DNA of 64,000 bases from Streptomyces sp. NBC_00513 (GTDB taxonomy: Bacteria; Actinomycetota; Actinomycetes; Streptomycetales; Streptomycetaceae): positions 5,456,001-5,520,000 of the forward strand of contig NZ_CP107845.1 in the NCBI RefSeq assembly GCF_041431415.1, written 5' to 3'. Positions 9,419 through 18,625 of this stretch are shown here, piece after piece. The position numbers and the translations under genes are program-made. Each line of letters starts with the position of its first letter. The first letter of the stretch is position 1. Below the pieces are notes generated by a model, which saw nothing but the letters and a program-made list of their open reading frames with translations, ran no database searches and had not been told where the DNA came from.

Positions 9419-9490
9419 TGGGCTATAGTGTAATTGGCAACACGAGAGTTTCTGGTTCTCTTATTCTAGGTTCGAGTCCTGGTAGCCCAG
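9419..9490 (+). tRNA. tRNA-Gln (anticodon CTG), copy 2
   Basis: Like copy 1, but the anticodon arm reads gagagt...tctctt instead of gagggt...tcccctt-type pairing (G-C replaced by A-T on both sides), keeping the stem. The T-T loop-closing mismatch is shared. Confidence 0.95.
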
Positions 9491-9512
9491 CGCAGCACCG
9501 CAGTAACAGCTA

Positions 9513-9585
9513 GCCCCCGTTGTGTAGCGGCCTAGCACGCCGCCCTCTCAAGGCGGTAGCGCCGGTTCGAATCCGGTCGGGGGTA
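9513..9585 (+). tRNA. tRNA-Glu (anticodon CTC), copy 3
   Basis: Third identical tRNA-Glu, last gene of the Gln-Glu-Glu-Gln-Glu cluster; the cluster terminator follows at once. Confidence 0.96.
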
Positions 9586-9592
9586 CGCATCG

Positions 9593-9628
9593 AAGAGGCC
9601 CTCCGCGTTCATCGCGGAGGGCCTCTTT
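9593..9628 (+). terminator. Terminator of the tRNA cluster
   Basis: A perfect stem of 13-15 bp (9593-9607 with 9613-9627), loop ttcat, T-rich tail tttcgt, 8 bp after the last tRNA. Confidence 0.9.
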
Positions 9629-9779
9629 CGTATGTCCGGCGTCGGATCGCGCAGGCGGGACGGTCGCGCGACCGCCGCGCCGGCGGCTCGTGAATGCGGG
9701 CCCGGAGGCGCGTGTGCAGGACGTGTGCGGCGTCGTACGCGCCCCCGGACCCGGGGGAGTGGGGGAGGTCGAAAAGGGA

Positions 9780-10496
9780 TCAGCCGGTTCGGCGCAGGGC
9801 CTCCGACAGGCGGGCGGCCGCGTCGATGACGGCCTGGGCGTGCATCCGCCCCGGGTGTCGGGTCAGGCGCTCGATCGGCCCGGAGACCGACACCGACGCG
9901 ACCACCCGGTTCGAGGGTCCACGCACCGGCGCCGACACGGAAGCCACACCGGGCTCCCGCTCGCCGATCGACTGCGCCCAGCCGCGGCGCCGTACGCCCG
10001 AGAGCGCCGTCGCCGTGAAACGCGCGCCCTGGAGCCCGCGGTGGAGCCGCTCGGGCTCCTCCCAGGCCATCAGGATCTGCGCGGCCGAACCGGCCTTCAT
10101 CGGGAGCGTGGAGCCCACCGGGACGGTGTCCCGCAGGCCCGACAGCCGCTCGGCCGCGGCCACGCAGATGCGCATGTCGCCCTGACGCCGGTAGAGCTGC
10201 GCGCTCTCCCCGGTCACGTCACGGAGGTGGGTGAGCACCGGTCCGGCCGTCGCGAGCAGGCGGTCCTCGCCGGCAGCGGCGGCAAGCTCTGCCAACCGCG
10301 GACCGAGGATGAAACGTCCCTGCATGTCCCTCGCCACCATCCGGTGGTGTTCCAGTGCCACGGCAAGGCGATGTGCCGTGGGTCGTGCGAGCCCTGTCGC
10401 CGCGACCAGCCCGGCGAGGGTGGCCGGACCGGACTCCAGTGCGCTCAGTACCAGAGCTGCCTTGTCGAGAACGCCGACGCCGCTAGAGTTGTCCAT
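9780..10496 (-). CDS. ndgR: IclR-family regulator NdgR
   Basis: A 238-residue IclR-type repressor/activator, the same length as S. coelicolor NdgR (nitrogen source-dependent growth regulator), known in the genus to control leuCD, other amino-acid genes and antibiotic output. The N-terminal winged helix is at about residues 8-65 (ATLAGLVAATGLARPTAHRL). The C-terminal effector domain contains PVGSTLPMKAGSAAQILMAW and VSVSGPIERLTRHPGR. It diverges from leuC. A 21-bp palindrome sits 13 bp before the ATG inside the likely ndgR promoter, suggesting autoregulation. The ATG at 10496 is preceded by no clear SD, compatible with a leaderless mRNA. Confidence 0.95.
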   Translation of the reverse strand: MDNSSGVGVLDKAALVLSALESGPATLAGLVAATGLARPTAHRLAVALEHHRMVARDMQGRFILGPRLAELAAAAGEDRLLATAGPVLTHLRDVTGESAQLYRRQGDMRICVAAAERLSGLRDTVPVGSTLPMKAGSAAQILMAWEEPERLHRGLQGARFTATALSGVRRRGWAQSIGEREPGVASVSAPVRGPSNRVVASVSVSGPIERLTRHPGRMHAQAVIDAAARLSEALRRTG

Positions 10497-10501
10497 GAAA
10501 C

Positions 10502-10536
10502 GATATTCGCGTCTCACACTGTGAAACGCAAGTTCA
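10502..10536 (-). promoter_or_regulatory. Candidate ndgR promoter with NdgR operator palindrome
   Basis: Palindrome gcgtctcaca-c-tgtgaaacgc (10509-10529), 9 of 10 arm positions paired. Read on the minus strand it fills the 17-bp spacer between a -35-like TTGCGT and a -10-like GAATAT, placing the start of transcription close to the ATG. The divergent leuC promoter must lie in the rest of the 184-bp gap. That NdgR binds here is inferred from family habit. Confidence 0.6.
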
Positions 10537-10680
10537 ATTTTTCCAAGAAACAGCGAGTCTGTATGTGCGGGTCCACGAACCACTGGGTCCGAGCCTCGGT
10601 CCGGCGCGTGGGGTACGGACGATCAGGCGCACCGGATCTCTAATAAGCGCCGGCACAACCGGCCGGCCGGAGGGAAAGCG

Positions 10681-12105
10681 ATGGGTAGGACACTCGCGGA
10701 GAAGGTCTGGGACGACCATGTCGTCCGGCGCGCGGAGGGCGAGCCCGATCTGCTCTTCATCGATCTGCACCTCCTGCACGAGGTGACCAGCCCGCAGGCG
10801 TTCGAGGGCCTGCGGCAGGCCGGCCGCAAGGTGCGCCGCCTCGACCTCACCATCGCGACCGAGGACCACAACACCCCCACCATCGACATCGACAAGCCGA
10901 TCGCGGACCCGGTCTCCCGGGCCCAGCTGGAGACGCTGCGCAAGAACTGCGCCGAGTTCGGCGTGCGCCTGCACTCGCTGGGCGACGTCGAGCAGGGTGT
11001 CGTCCACGTCGTGGGACCGCAGCTGGGCCTGACCCAGCCGGGCACCACCGTGGTCTGCGGCGACTCGCACACCTCCACCCACGGCGCGTTCGGCGCGCTG
11101 GCCTTCGGCATCGGCACCAGCCAGGTCGAGCACGTGCTCGCCACCCAGACGCTGCCGCTGGCCCGCCCGAAGACGATGGCGATCACCGTCACCGGCGCGC
11201 TGGCCGAGGGCGTCACCGCGAAGGACCTGATCCTGGCGATCATCGCCCGGATCGGCACCGGCGGCGGCCAGGGCTACATCCTGGAATACCGCGGCGAGGC
11301 CATCGAGAAGCTGTCGATGGAAGCCCGGATGACCATCTGCAACATGTCGATCGAGGCCGGCGCCCGCGCGGGAATGATCGCCCCGGACCGGACCACCTTC
11401 GACTACCTCCAGGGCCGTGACCACGCGCCCGTGGGCGAGGACTGGGACGCGGCCGTCGCGTACTGGCGGACCCTGCGCACCGACGACGACGCGGTCTTCG
11501 ACGCGGAGGTCGTCATCGACGGCGCCGCGCTCTCCCCGTTCGTCACCTGGGGCACCAACCCGGGCCAGGGAGCGCCGCTCTCCGCGAACGTCCCCGACCC
11601 TGCTTCGTACGAGGACGCTTCGGAGCGGCACGCCGCCGAAAAGGCCCTGGAATACATGGGGTTGACCGCCGGACAGCCGCTGCGCGACATCAACGTCGAC
11701 ACCGTCTTCGTAGGTTCGTGCACCAACGGCCGCATCGAGGACCTGCGTGCCGTCGCCGGCATCATCGAGGGCCGCAAAGTCGCCGAGGGCGTACGGATGC
11801 TGGTCGTTCCGGGCTCGGTCCGGGTCGCCCTCCAGGCCGTCGAGGAGGGCCTGGACAAGGTCTTCAAGGAGGCCGGCGCCGAATGGCGGCACGCGGGCTG
11901 CTCGATGTGTCTGGGCATGAACCCCGACCAACTGGCGCCCGGCGAGCGCTCCGCGTCCACCTCCAACCGCAACTTCGAGGGCCGGCAGGGCAAGGGCGGG
12001 CGCACCCACCTGGTCTCCCCGCAGGTGGCCGCGGCCACCGCCGTGCTGGGCCATCTGGCCTCGCCCGCCGACCTGTCCGCCGCCGACGCGACCGCCGGAG
12101 TCTGA
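10681..12105 (+). CDS. leuC: 3-isopropylmalate dehydratase large subunit
   Basis: A 474-residue aconitase-fold subunit that isomerises 2- to 3-isopropylmalate in leucine synthesis; it carries the [4Fe-4S] cluster. The cluster ligands are the Cys in [13 protein letters not shown] and the pair in [10 protein letters not shown]. The N-terminus ([11 protein letters not shown]) is typical. GGAGGG 7 bp before the ATG supports the start. It is followed after 3 bp by leuD in one operon. Control by divergent NdgR is likely from context. Confidence 0.98.
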   Translation: MGRTLAEKVWDDHVVRRAEGEPDLLFIDLHLLHEVTSPQAFEGLRQAGRKVRRLDLTIATEDHNTPTIDIDKPIADPVSRAQLETLRKNCAEFGVRLHSLGDVEQGVVHVVGPQLGLTQPGTTVVCGDSHTSTHGAFGALAFGIGTSQVEHVLATQTLPLARPKTMAITVTGALAEGVTAKDLILAIIARIGTGGGQGYILEYRGEAIEKLSMEARMTICNMSIEAGARAGMIAPDRTTFDYLQGRDHAPVGEDWDAAVAYWRTLRTDDDAVFDAEVVIDGAALSPFVTWGTNPGQGAPLSANVPDPASYEDASERHAAEKALEYMGLTAGQPLRDINVDTVFVGSCTNGRIEDLRAVAGIIEGRKVAEGVRMLVVPGSVRVALQAVEEGLDKVFKEAGAEWRHAGCSMCLGMNPDQLAPGERSASTSNRNFEGRQGKGGRTHLVSPQVAAATAVLGHLASPADLSAADATAGV

Positions 12106-12108
12106 ACC

Positions 12109-12702
12109 ATGGAAGCCTTCACCACCCACACCGGCCGGGCCGTCCCGCTGCGCCGCAGCAACGTCGACACCGACCAGATCATCCCGGCCCACTGGCTGAA
12201 GAAGATCACCCGCGACGGGTTCGAGGACGGGCTCTTCGAGGCCTGGCGCAAGGACCCGGAGTTCGTCACGAACCGACCGGAGCGCGCCGGCGCGACCGTC
12301 CTGGTCGCCGGCCCCGACTTCGGCACCGGTTCCTCGCGCGAGCACGCCGTCTGGGCCCTGCAGAACTTCGGCTTCAAAACGGTCATCTCCTCCCGTTTCG
12401 CCGACATCTTCCGCGGCAACTCGCTGAAGAACGGCCTGCTGACCGTGGTCCTGCCGCAGGAGACCGTCGAACGGCTCTGGAAGCTCACCGAGGCCGACCC
12501 CGACGCCGAGATCACGGTCGACCTGGTCGATCGCCAGGTCCGAGCGGAAGGCGTCGAGGTCGAGTTCGAACTCGACGACAACGCCCGCTGGAGGCTGCTG
12601 GAGGGGCTGGACGACATCTCGCTCACCCTTCAGAACGAAGCCGACATCGCCACGTATGAAAGCACCCGGCCGGGCCACAAGCCCCGCACGATTCGGGCCT
12701 GA
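12109..12702 (+). CDS. leuD: 3-isopropylmalate dehydratase small subunit
   Basis: A 197-residue swivel-domain subunit that completes the LeuCD enzyme. Recognisable segments: [18 protein letters not shown] at the N-terminus and the conserved [17 protein letters not shown] substrate loop at about 65-81. The start codon is 3 bp after the leuC stop, so the genes are translationally coupled. A terminator hairpin follows about 50 bp downstream. Confidence 0.98.
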   Translation: MEAFTTHTGRAVPLRRSNVDTDQIIPAHWLKKITRDGFEDGLFEAWRKDPEFVTNRPERAGATVLVAGPDFGTGSSREHAVWALQNFGFKTVISSRFADIFRGNSLKNGLLTVVLPQETVERLWKLTEADPDAEITVDLVDRQVRAEGVEVEFELDDNARWRLLEGLDDISLTLQNEADIATYESTRPGHKPRTIRA

Positions 12703-12753
12703 TTCCAGCCTGATCAGCGCTTATTCGCCTTCGGGTCATCACATCGACAACAC

Positions 12754-12783
12754 TGTGCCCCTCGCCCTCCGGCGGGGGGCACA
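12754..12783 (+). terminator. Terminator after leuCD
   Basis: A 13-bp stem (12754-12766 with 12771-12783) with one G-T wobble and a ctcc loop. No T-tract, as is common in Streptomyces. Confidence 0.75.
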
Positions 12784-12839
12784 GCCGTGTGTTGAGGCCC
12801 CGTGAGGCGACAACTCGCCCCAGATGGCACAATCTGTGC

Positions 12840-13067
12840 ATGGAACGCGACAGTCAACTTGAGCTCTACGAACTCGTCGCGGACCGATTGAAAGAAGCAC
12901 ACACAAGGGTGCGCTCACTGCAAGTCCCGGAGGGCGTAAGGATGGCGCTGTCCCGGAAGCTGTTGGTCGTCACGGCCGCGTCGAAGCATGATCTGGCCGA
13001 TGCGGCAAGGCGCCTGGACAGGTTGATGAAGGACCTCGACGAGGGTCGATTCCCTGAAGGCGACTGA
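12840..13067 (+). CDS. Small conserved hypothetical protein upstream of hupS
   Basis: A 75-residue protein (MERDSQLELYELVADRLKEA...) of unknown function. It is predicted almost fully helical, with basic and acidic helices and a C-terminal LDRLMKDLDEGRFPEGD. I place the start at the ATG at 12840. There is no SD, but a -10-like CACAAT ends 6 bp before it, so the message may be leaderless. It is followed by hupS 144 bp later. Possible nucleoid or ribosome partner, but nothing proves it. Confidence 0.8.
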   Translation: MERDSQLELYELVADRLKEAHTRVRSLQVPEGVRMALSRKLLVVTAASKHDLADAARRLDRLMKDLDEGRFPEGD

Positions 13068-13119
13068 TGCGAAGGAACTCCGTAACGGCCTACAACGTTG
13101 CGGCACTAGGGTGATTAGC

Positions 13120-13155
13120 CCGTTTCGTGTTTGATTTGCGGTATATATCCGCCTA
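13120..13155 (+). promoter_or_regulatory. AT-rich promoter region of hupS
   Basis: An AT-rich patch in a GC-rich genome, with gtttc followed after about 12 bp by cggtat, loosely like the stress-sigma (SigB/SigH) pattern of Streptomyces. A short inverted repeat gcgg-tatatat-ccgc spans 13138-13152. Assignment to a sigma factor is tentative. Confidence 0.4.
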
Positions 13156-13211
13156 ACGTGCGAAATAAGCTTGAACACATTCGTTCTGGCGAAGTCTCCG
13201 AAGGGGAAGAC

Positions 13212-13880
13212 GTGAACAAGGCGCAGCTCGTAGAAGCGATTGCCGACAAGCTGGGCGGCCGTCAGCAGGCCGCGGACGCTGTCGACGCGGTACTGGACGC
13301 GATGGTCCGCGCCGTGGTCGCGGGCGACCGGGTCTCGGTCACGGGCTTCGGCTCGTTCGAGAAGGTCGACCGCCCCGCCCGTTACGCCCGTAACCCGCAG
13401 ACGGGTGAGCGCGTCCGGGTCAAGAAGACCTCGGTTCCCCGATTCCGGGCCGGCCAGGGCTTCAAGGACCTGGTCAGCGGCACCAAGAAGCTCCCCAAGG
13501 GCGACGAGGTGGCCGTGAAGAAGGCTCCCAAGGGCAGCCTGTCCGGCGGGGCTTCCGCCACGGTCAAGAAGGCCGCGGCCAAGAGGGCGACCACCGCCAA
13601 GAAGGCCGCCGCGAAGACCACGGTCGCGAAGAAGGCGACCGCGAAGAGGACCACGGCCAAGAAGGCCACGGCGACCGTCAAGAAGACGACCGCGAGGACC
13701 GCCGTCGCGAAGAAGGCCGCCACGGTCAAGAAGGCCACCCCGGCGGCGAAGAAGACCACCGCCACCGCCAAGAAGACCGCTCCGGCGGCCAAGAAGGCCA
13801 CCGCGAAGACGACCGCGCCCGCCAAGAAGACGGTGACGCGCAAGGCCACCGCGAAGAAGACGACCGTCCGCAAGAAGTAG
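13212..13880 (+). CDS. hupS: HU-family nucleoid protein with Lys/Ala-rich tail (HupS)
   Basis: A 222-residue two-part DNA-binding protein. Residues 1-95 are a standard HU domain (MNKAQLVEAIADKLGGRQQA; GFGSFEKVDRPARYARNPQTG; VPRFRAGQGFKDLV). Residues from about 110 on are a histone-H1-like tail of repeated AKKA(T/A) units. In Streptomyces this spore-associated HU compacts DNA during sporulation. The GTG start at 13212 follows a good SD (GAAGGGGAAG). The tail repeats differ in copy number between strains as a rule. Confidence 0.96.
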   Translation: MNKAQLVEAIADKLGGRQQAADAVDAVLDAMVRAVVAGDRVSVTGFGSFEKVDRPARYARNPQTGERVRVKKTSVPRFRAGQGFKDLVSGTKKLPKGDEVAVKKAPKGSLSGGASATVKKAAAKRATTAKKAAAKTTVAKKATAKRTTAKKATATVKKTTARTAVAKKAATVKKATPAAKKTTATAKKTAPAAKKATAKTTAPAKKTVTRKATAKKTTVRKK

Positions 13881-13901
13881 GGGCGGCGGTCACGCACACG
13901 C

Positions 13902-13936
13902 CGGGCCGGCTTCCCCCGCGGGGGGAAGCCGGCCCG
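13902..13936. terminator. Bidirectional terminator between hupS and cofC
   Basis: A perfect 16-bp stem (13902-13917 with 13921-13936) with a gcg loop, between two convergent genes. Confidence 0.88.
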
Positions 13937-13997
13937 CGGTGCTGTCCGGAAGGGAAACCCCGTCGGGGACGGCCCCGGAAGCGGAAGAGTGGGGACC

Positions 13998-14822
13998 TCA
14001 GAAGGTCTGGAGCGTGATCAGGGTGATCCGCAGGGCCCCGCCCTCGCCGTCCGTCTCGATGCGCACCCGCTGCCCGGGGCGCAGCAGCCGCAGGCCGCCC
14101 GCGTCGAAGGCCGGGGCCTCGAAGGACACCGGGGTGCCGTCGTCCAGCAGCACGCTGCCACTGCGGGTCTGGGAGTCGTACGTGTACGCGGTCGCCTGCA
14201 TACCGGCACTGTATCGGGCGGTGTGACGCCCCACACCGAGCGTGAGGGCCGTTCGCAGATCCGCCGCGGTGTCCACGTCCCGGCGCACGCTGTCGACGTC
14301 CGCCAGGGCGATTTCCACCGCCCCGGAGGCGAAATGGCGGGCCCGAGACGGGCCGCCGAACGAGGGTGTCAATTCCACGTCCGGAGCAGCCGAAAGCAAC
14401 GTCGTCCCGATTCTTGCCGCATCCGCCAGAAATGCCCTGGGAAATTTCGAGGCATCGTCGAGCACGCGTAGCAATTCGGGCGGTCTCAAGGCGGGCAGAT
14501 CGGCGTTCATGGCGGCCACCGCCGCCCGGGGCCGCCGTCGCCGCACGGCCCGCTCCCCGTGGGCCAGGGCGGCGTTCAGGCCGGCGCCCGGGGAATCCGG
14601 GACGATCCGCGCGCCCAGCCTGGCCAGTTCCCGACCCGCCACGGAGTCGTCCGTGACGACCACCACATCAGCGACCGCCGCGCAGGCCAGCGCCCCCGCC
14701 ACGGTGTCCTGCGCGAAGGCCAGCGCCAGCCCCGGGCGAGAGCCCCCGACGGCCGCCGCGAGACGGCTCTTGGCCAGCGCCAGCGGCTTCAACGGGACGA
14801 CCAGACTCCAGACGGCGTTCGT
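13998..14822 (-). CDS. cofC: 2-phospho-L-lactate guanylyltransferase (CofC/FbiD) fused to a cold-shock-like domain; ACG start
   Basis: The N-terminal about 207 residues are a CofC-type nucleotidyltransferase that activates phospholactate/PEP with GTP for coenzyme F420 synthesis: VVPLKPLALAKSRLA, DDSVAGRELA, NADLPAL, DVDTAADLRTALTLGVG. The reading frame runs without stop into 67 more residues that look like a cold-shock/OB fold (SGSVLLDDGTPVSFEAPAFD; RLLRPGQRVRIE). An in-frame stop lies 16 codons upstream of the proposed start, and no ATG/GTG/TTG precedes the essential VVPLK. A good SD (GGAGG, 7-nt spacer) points to an ACG at 14822. The tail could instead be a separate gene from the ATG at 14201, but that has no clear SD. 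Confidence 0.78.
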   Translation of the reverse strand, partial: TNAVWSLVVPLKPLALAKSRLAAAVGGSRPGLALAFAQDTVAGALACAAVADVVVVTDDSVAGRELARLGARIVPDSPGAGLNAALAHGERAVRRRRPRAAVAAMNADLPALRPPELLRVLDDASKFPRAFLADAARIGTTLLSAAPDVELTPSFGGPSRARHFASGAVEIALADVDSVRRDVDTAADLRTALTLGVGRHTARYSAGMQATAYTYDSQTRSGSVLLDDGTPVSFEAPAFDAGGLRLLRPGQRVRIETDGEGGALRITLITLQTF

Positions 14823-15044
14823 GGCGCCCCCTCCCCTCCGGTGCGCTCCCGCGCGCGCTCAAGCCATCGTCAGGTCATGGCCAGGTCATCAGTGGGCCCA
14901 TTGTCGCCTCCACCCGGGCAGAGGGGAGGCCGTGCGGTGTGAGCGGGGCGTACGGTGTTCTCGACAGAGACCGGGCCTGGGGCCACACTTGTCCGGCCGA
15001 CGAGGTGCCCAAGCCGCGCACCGGTCCTAGAGGAAGGTGTTCGA

Positions 15045-15797
15045 GTGTCCCGCCGCAGAATCGGCTTCTGGTACCGCCTGGCGGCGGTCATCGCGAAACC
15101 GCCGCTGGTAGTGCTCTTCAAGCGGGACTGGCGGGGAATGGAGCACATTCCGGCCGACGGGGGATTTATCACCGCCGTCAATCACAACTCGTATCTGGAC
15201 CCGCTCTCGTACGCGCACTTCCAGTACAACACCGGCCGGGTGCCCCGATTGCTCGCGAAGGCCGGCCTCTTCAAGGTGCCTTTCGTCGGCATGATCCTCC
15301 GTGGTTCCGGTCAGATCCCCGTGTACCGGGAGACCACCAACGCCCTCGACGCATTCAGGGCGGCCGTGGCGGCGATCGAGAGCGGTGAATGCGTTGCCTT
15401 TTACCCGGAAGGCACCCTCACCCGCGATCCCGACATGTGGCCGATGGCCGGCAAGACCGGCGCCGCCCGCGTCGCACTGATCACCAAGGCCCCGGTCATT
15501 CCGGTGGCCCAATGGGGCGCGAATCTCGCGATGCCGCCCTACGCGAAGACCGACAAGCTCCGGCTGTTCCCGCGCAAGACCCTCCAGGTGCTCGCCGGAC
15601 CGCCCGTCGACCTCTCCGCCTTCCACGGCCTGGAACCCACCCCGGACGTGCTCAAGGAGGTCACCGAGGTCATCATGGCGGCCATCACCGAGCTGCTGGA
15701 GGAGTTGCGGGGCGAAAGCGCGCCCGCGCAGCCGTACGACCATCGCCAAGCCAGGGCGCAGCAGCGGCGGAACGCCGCGGGGGAGGGCAAGAAGTGA
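15045..15797 (+). CDS. plsC: 1-acyl-sn-glycerol-3-phosphate acyltransferase
   Basis: A 250-residue PlsC-family acyltransferase that makes phosphatidate at the inner membrane. The catalytic NHxxxxD motif is NHNSYLDP at about residues 45-52. The substrate motif FYPEGT is at about 117. A hydrophobic N-terminal segment (YRLAAVIAKPPLVVLF) anchors it. GTG start at 15045 is chosen for its SD (AGAGGAAGG). It overlaps gpsA by 4 bp (GTGA), so the two glycerolipid genes are coupled. The basic C-terminal tail is variable. Confidence 0.93.
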   Translation: MSRRRIGFWYRLAAVIAKPPLVVLFKRDWRGMEHIPADGGFITAVNHNSYLDPLSYAHFQYNTGRVPRLLAKAGLFKVPFVGMILRGSGQIPVYRETTNALDAFRAAVAAIESGECVAFYPEGTLTRDPDMWPMAGKTGAARVALITKAPVIPVAQWGANLAMPPYAKTDKLRLFPRKTLQVLAGPPVDLSAFHGLEPTPDVLKEVTEVIMAAITELLEELRGESAPAQPYDHRQARAQQRRNAAGEGKK

Positions 15798-16804
15798 CAG
15801 GTCCCGTGAAGGCAACCGTGTTCGGAACCGGCTCGTGGGGCACGGCCTTCGCCGTCGTGCTCGCCGACGCCGGCTGCGAGGTGACGATGTGGGGGCGCCG
15901 CCAGGAACTGGTGGACGCCGTCAACACCGACCGGACCAACCCGGACTACTTCCCCGGCGTCGAACTCCCCGCCAACATCCGGGCCACCACCGACCCGGCC
16001 GAGGCGGCCCGCGGCGCCGACTTCACCGTCCTCGCCGTCCCCTCCCAGACCCTGCGCGGCAACCTCGCCGAGTGGGCGCCCCTGCTGGCCCCCGACACCG
16101 TGCTCGTGTCCCTGATGAAGGGCATCGAACTCGGCACCGCCAAGCGGATGAGCGAGGTCATCGAGGAGGTGGCCAAGGTCCCCGCCGAGCGCGTCGCCGT
16201 GGTCACCGGCCCCAACCTGGCCCGCGAGATCGTCGCCCGCCAGCCCGCCGCCTCCGTGGTGGCCTGCGTGGACGACGCCGTGGCCCGGCGCCTCCAGGCC
16301 GCCTGCCACACCCCGTACTTCCGCCCGTACACGAGCACCGACGTCATCGGCTGTGAACTCGGCGGCGCCGTCAAGAACGTCATCGGCCTCGCCGTCGGCA
16401 TCGCGGACGGCATGGGTCTCGGCGACAACACCAAGGGCTCGCTCATCACCCGAGGCCTCGCCGAAGCCACCCGCCTGGGCCTCGCGATGGGCGCCGACCC
16501 GCTCACCTTCTCCGGTCTCGCGGGTCTCGGCGACCTCGTCGCCACCTGTTCCTCGCCGCTCTCCCGCAACCACACCTTCGGCATCAACCTGGGCCGCGGG
16601 ATGACCCTGGAGGAGACGATCGCGGTCACCCGGCAGACCGCGGAAGGGGTCAAGTCCTGCCAGTCCGTGGCGGATCTGGCACGCCGGTACGGAGTGGACA
16701 TGCCGATCACCGACACGGTGGTCGACATCGTGCACCACGGGAAGCCCACGCTGGTCGCGCTCAAGGAACTCATGGGACGCAGCGCCAAACCGGAACGGCG
16801 CTGA
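15794..16804 (+). CDS. gpsA: NAD(P)-dependent glycerol-3-phosphate dehydrogenase
   Basis: A 336-residue cytosolic enzyme that makes sn-glycerol-3-phosphate, the backbone for the PlsC step encoded just upstream. Rossmann motif GTGSWGTAFA lies at about residues 10-19; the catalytic region KNVIGLAVGIADGMGLGDN contains the key lysine. GTG start overlaps the plsC stop. ddlA follows after 39 bp, giving an envelope-precursor cluster. Confidence 0.97.
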   Translation: MTGPVKATVFGTGSWGTAFAVVLADAGCEVTMWGRRQELVDAVNTDRTNPDYFPGVELPANIRATTDPAEAARGADFTVLAVPSQTLRGNLAEWAPLLAPDTVLVSLMKGIELGTAKRMSEVIEEVAKVPAERVAVVTGPNLAREIVARQPAASVVACVDDAVARRLQAACHTPYFRPYTSTDVIGCELGGAVKNVIGLAVGIADGMGLGDNTKGSLITRGLAEATRLGLAMGADPLTFSGLAGLGDLVATCSSPLSRNHTFGINLGRGMTLEETIAVTRQTAEGVKSCQSVADLARRYGVDMPITDTVVDIVHHGKPTLVALKELMGRSAKPERR

Positions 16805-16843
16805 CTCCATTCCGGACGTCTGAGCGGGTACTCTCGTGGCGAT

Positions 16844-18001
<1,158 letters not shown>

Positions 18002-18022
18002 GCCCGACCGCACACACACGAC

Positions 18023-18053
18023 GACCGCCCGCCGGGGATCCCGGCGGGCGGTC
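18023..18053. terminator. Terminator between ddlA and the DUF3515 gene
   Basis: A perfect 14-bp stem (18023-18036 with 18040-18053), loop gat, serving two convergent genes. Confidence 0.88.
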
Positions 18054-18101
18054 ATCATGAGTGGGGGAGACCGCACGGCGGCCCCGGACGGTCCGGACGA
18101 C

Positions 18102-18602
18102 TCAGTACGAGGAGATGCCCACGGGCACGGCCTTGGCGATGGCCGCAGAGAGATCGACCAGCATCCCCGCATCCGTGGCATGCTCCTTGTCGACCCGGAC
18201 CTCCGTGTACGCCAGCCGCGCCCCGGTGGTGAACCGGAAACCGCCGTCCTCGTCGGCGGGAAGCTTCTCCAGCAACCAGCCGACTCCGTTGACCTCGACG
18301 CCGTCCTGCTTCGGATCCGACATCTTGGGCGGCTTGGGGATACCGCACCGCAGTACGATCGCCGAGCCGCCCCACGCGGCGGTCAGATCCGACTCGGGTC
18401 GGGTGGTGGTCCGCGCCAGGCCGGCCACCTTCTCCGGGAGCTCCTCGTGCAGTGCCGCACAGAGCCCCGCGACGTCGGCGGGCGGCTTGGGCGGCGGATC
18501 CACCCGGGCCTCGGCATCGCCCGAGGAACAGCCGGCGAGGGCCAGCAGGACCGCGCAGGCGGGCAGGGCCAGTAGACGCAGGGGCCGGCGGTGGAGGGAC
18601 AT
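18102..18602 (-). CDS. DUF3515 lipoprotein
   Basis: A 166-residue predicted lipoprotein. A basic start and hydrophobic core end in a lipobox LALAGC (Cys at about 23), followed by a Pro-rich linker. The DUF3515 domain has a conserved Cys pair (GLCAALHEEL; VLRCGIPKP) and the motif EVNGVGWLLEKL. Function unknown; extracellular, membrane-tethered. The GTG at 18605 is a possible earlier start by one codon. Confidence 0.9.
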   Translation of the reverse strand: MSLHRRPLRLLALPACAVLLALAGCSSGDAEARVDPPPKPPADVAGLCAALHEELPEKVAGLARTTTRPESDLTAAWGGSAIVLRCGIPKPPKMSDPKQDGVEVNGVGWLLEKLPADEDGGFRFTTGARLAYTEVRVDKEHATDAGMLVDLSAAIAKAVPVGISSY

Positions 18603-18625
18603 CACCGGCCAAGAGTAGACGGGGG

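Noticed and set aside
9090..9585. Regularly spaced repeats resembling a CRISPR array
   Set aside because: The repeats fold as complete tRNA-Gln and tRNA-Glu cloverleafs; spacers are short and irregular.
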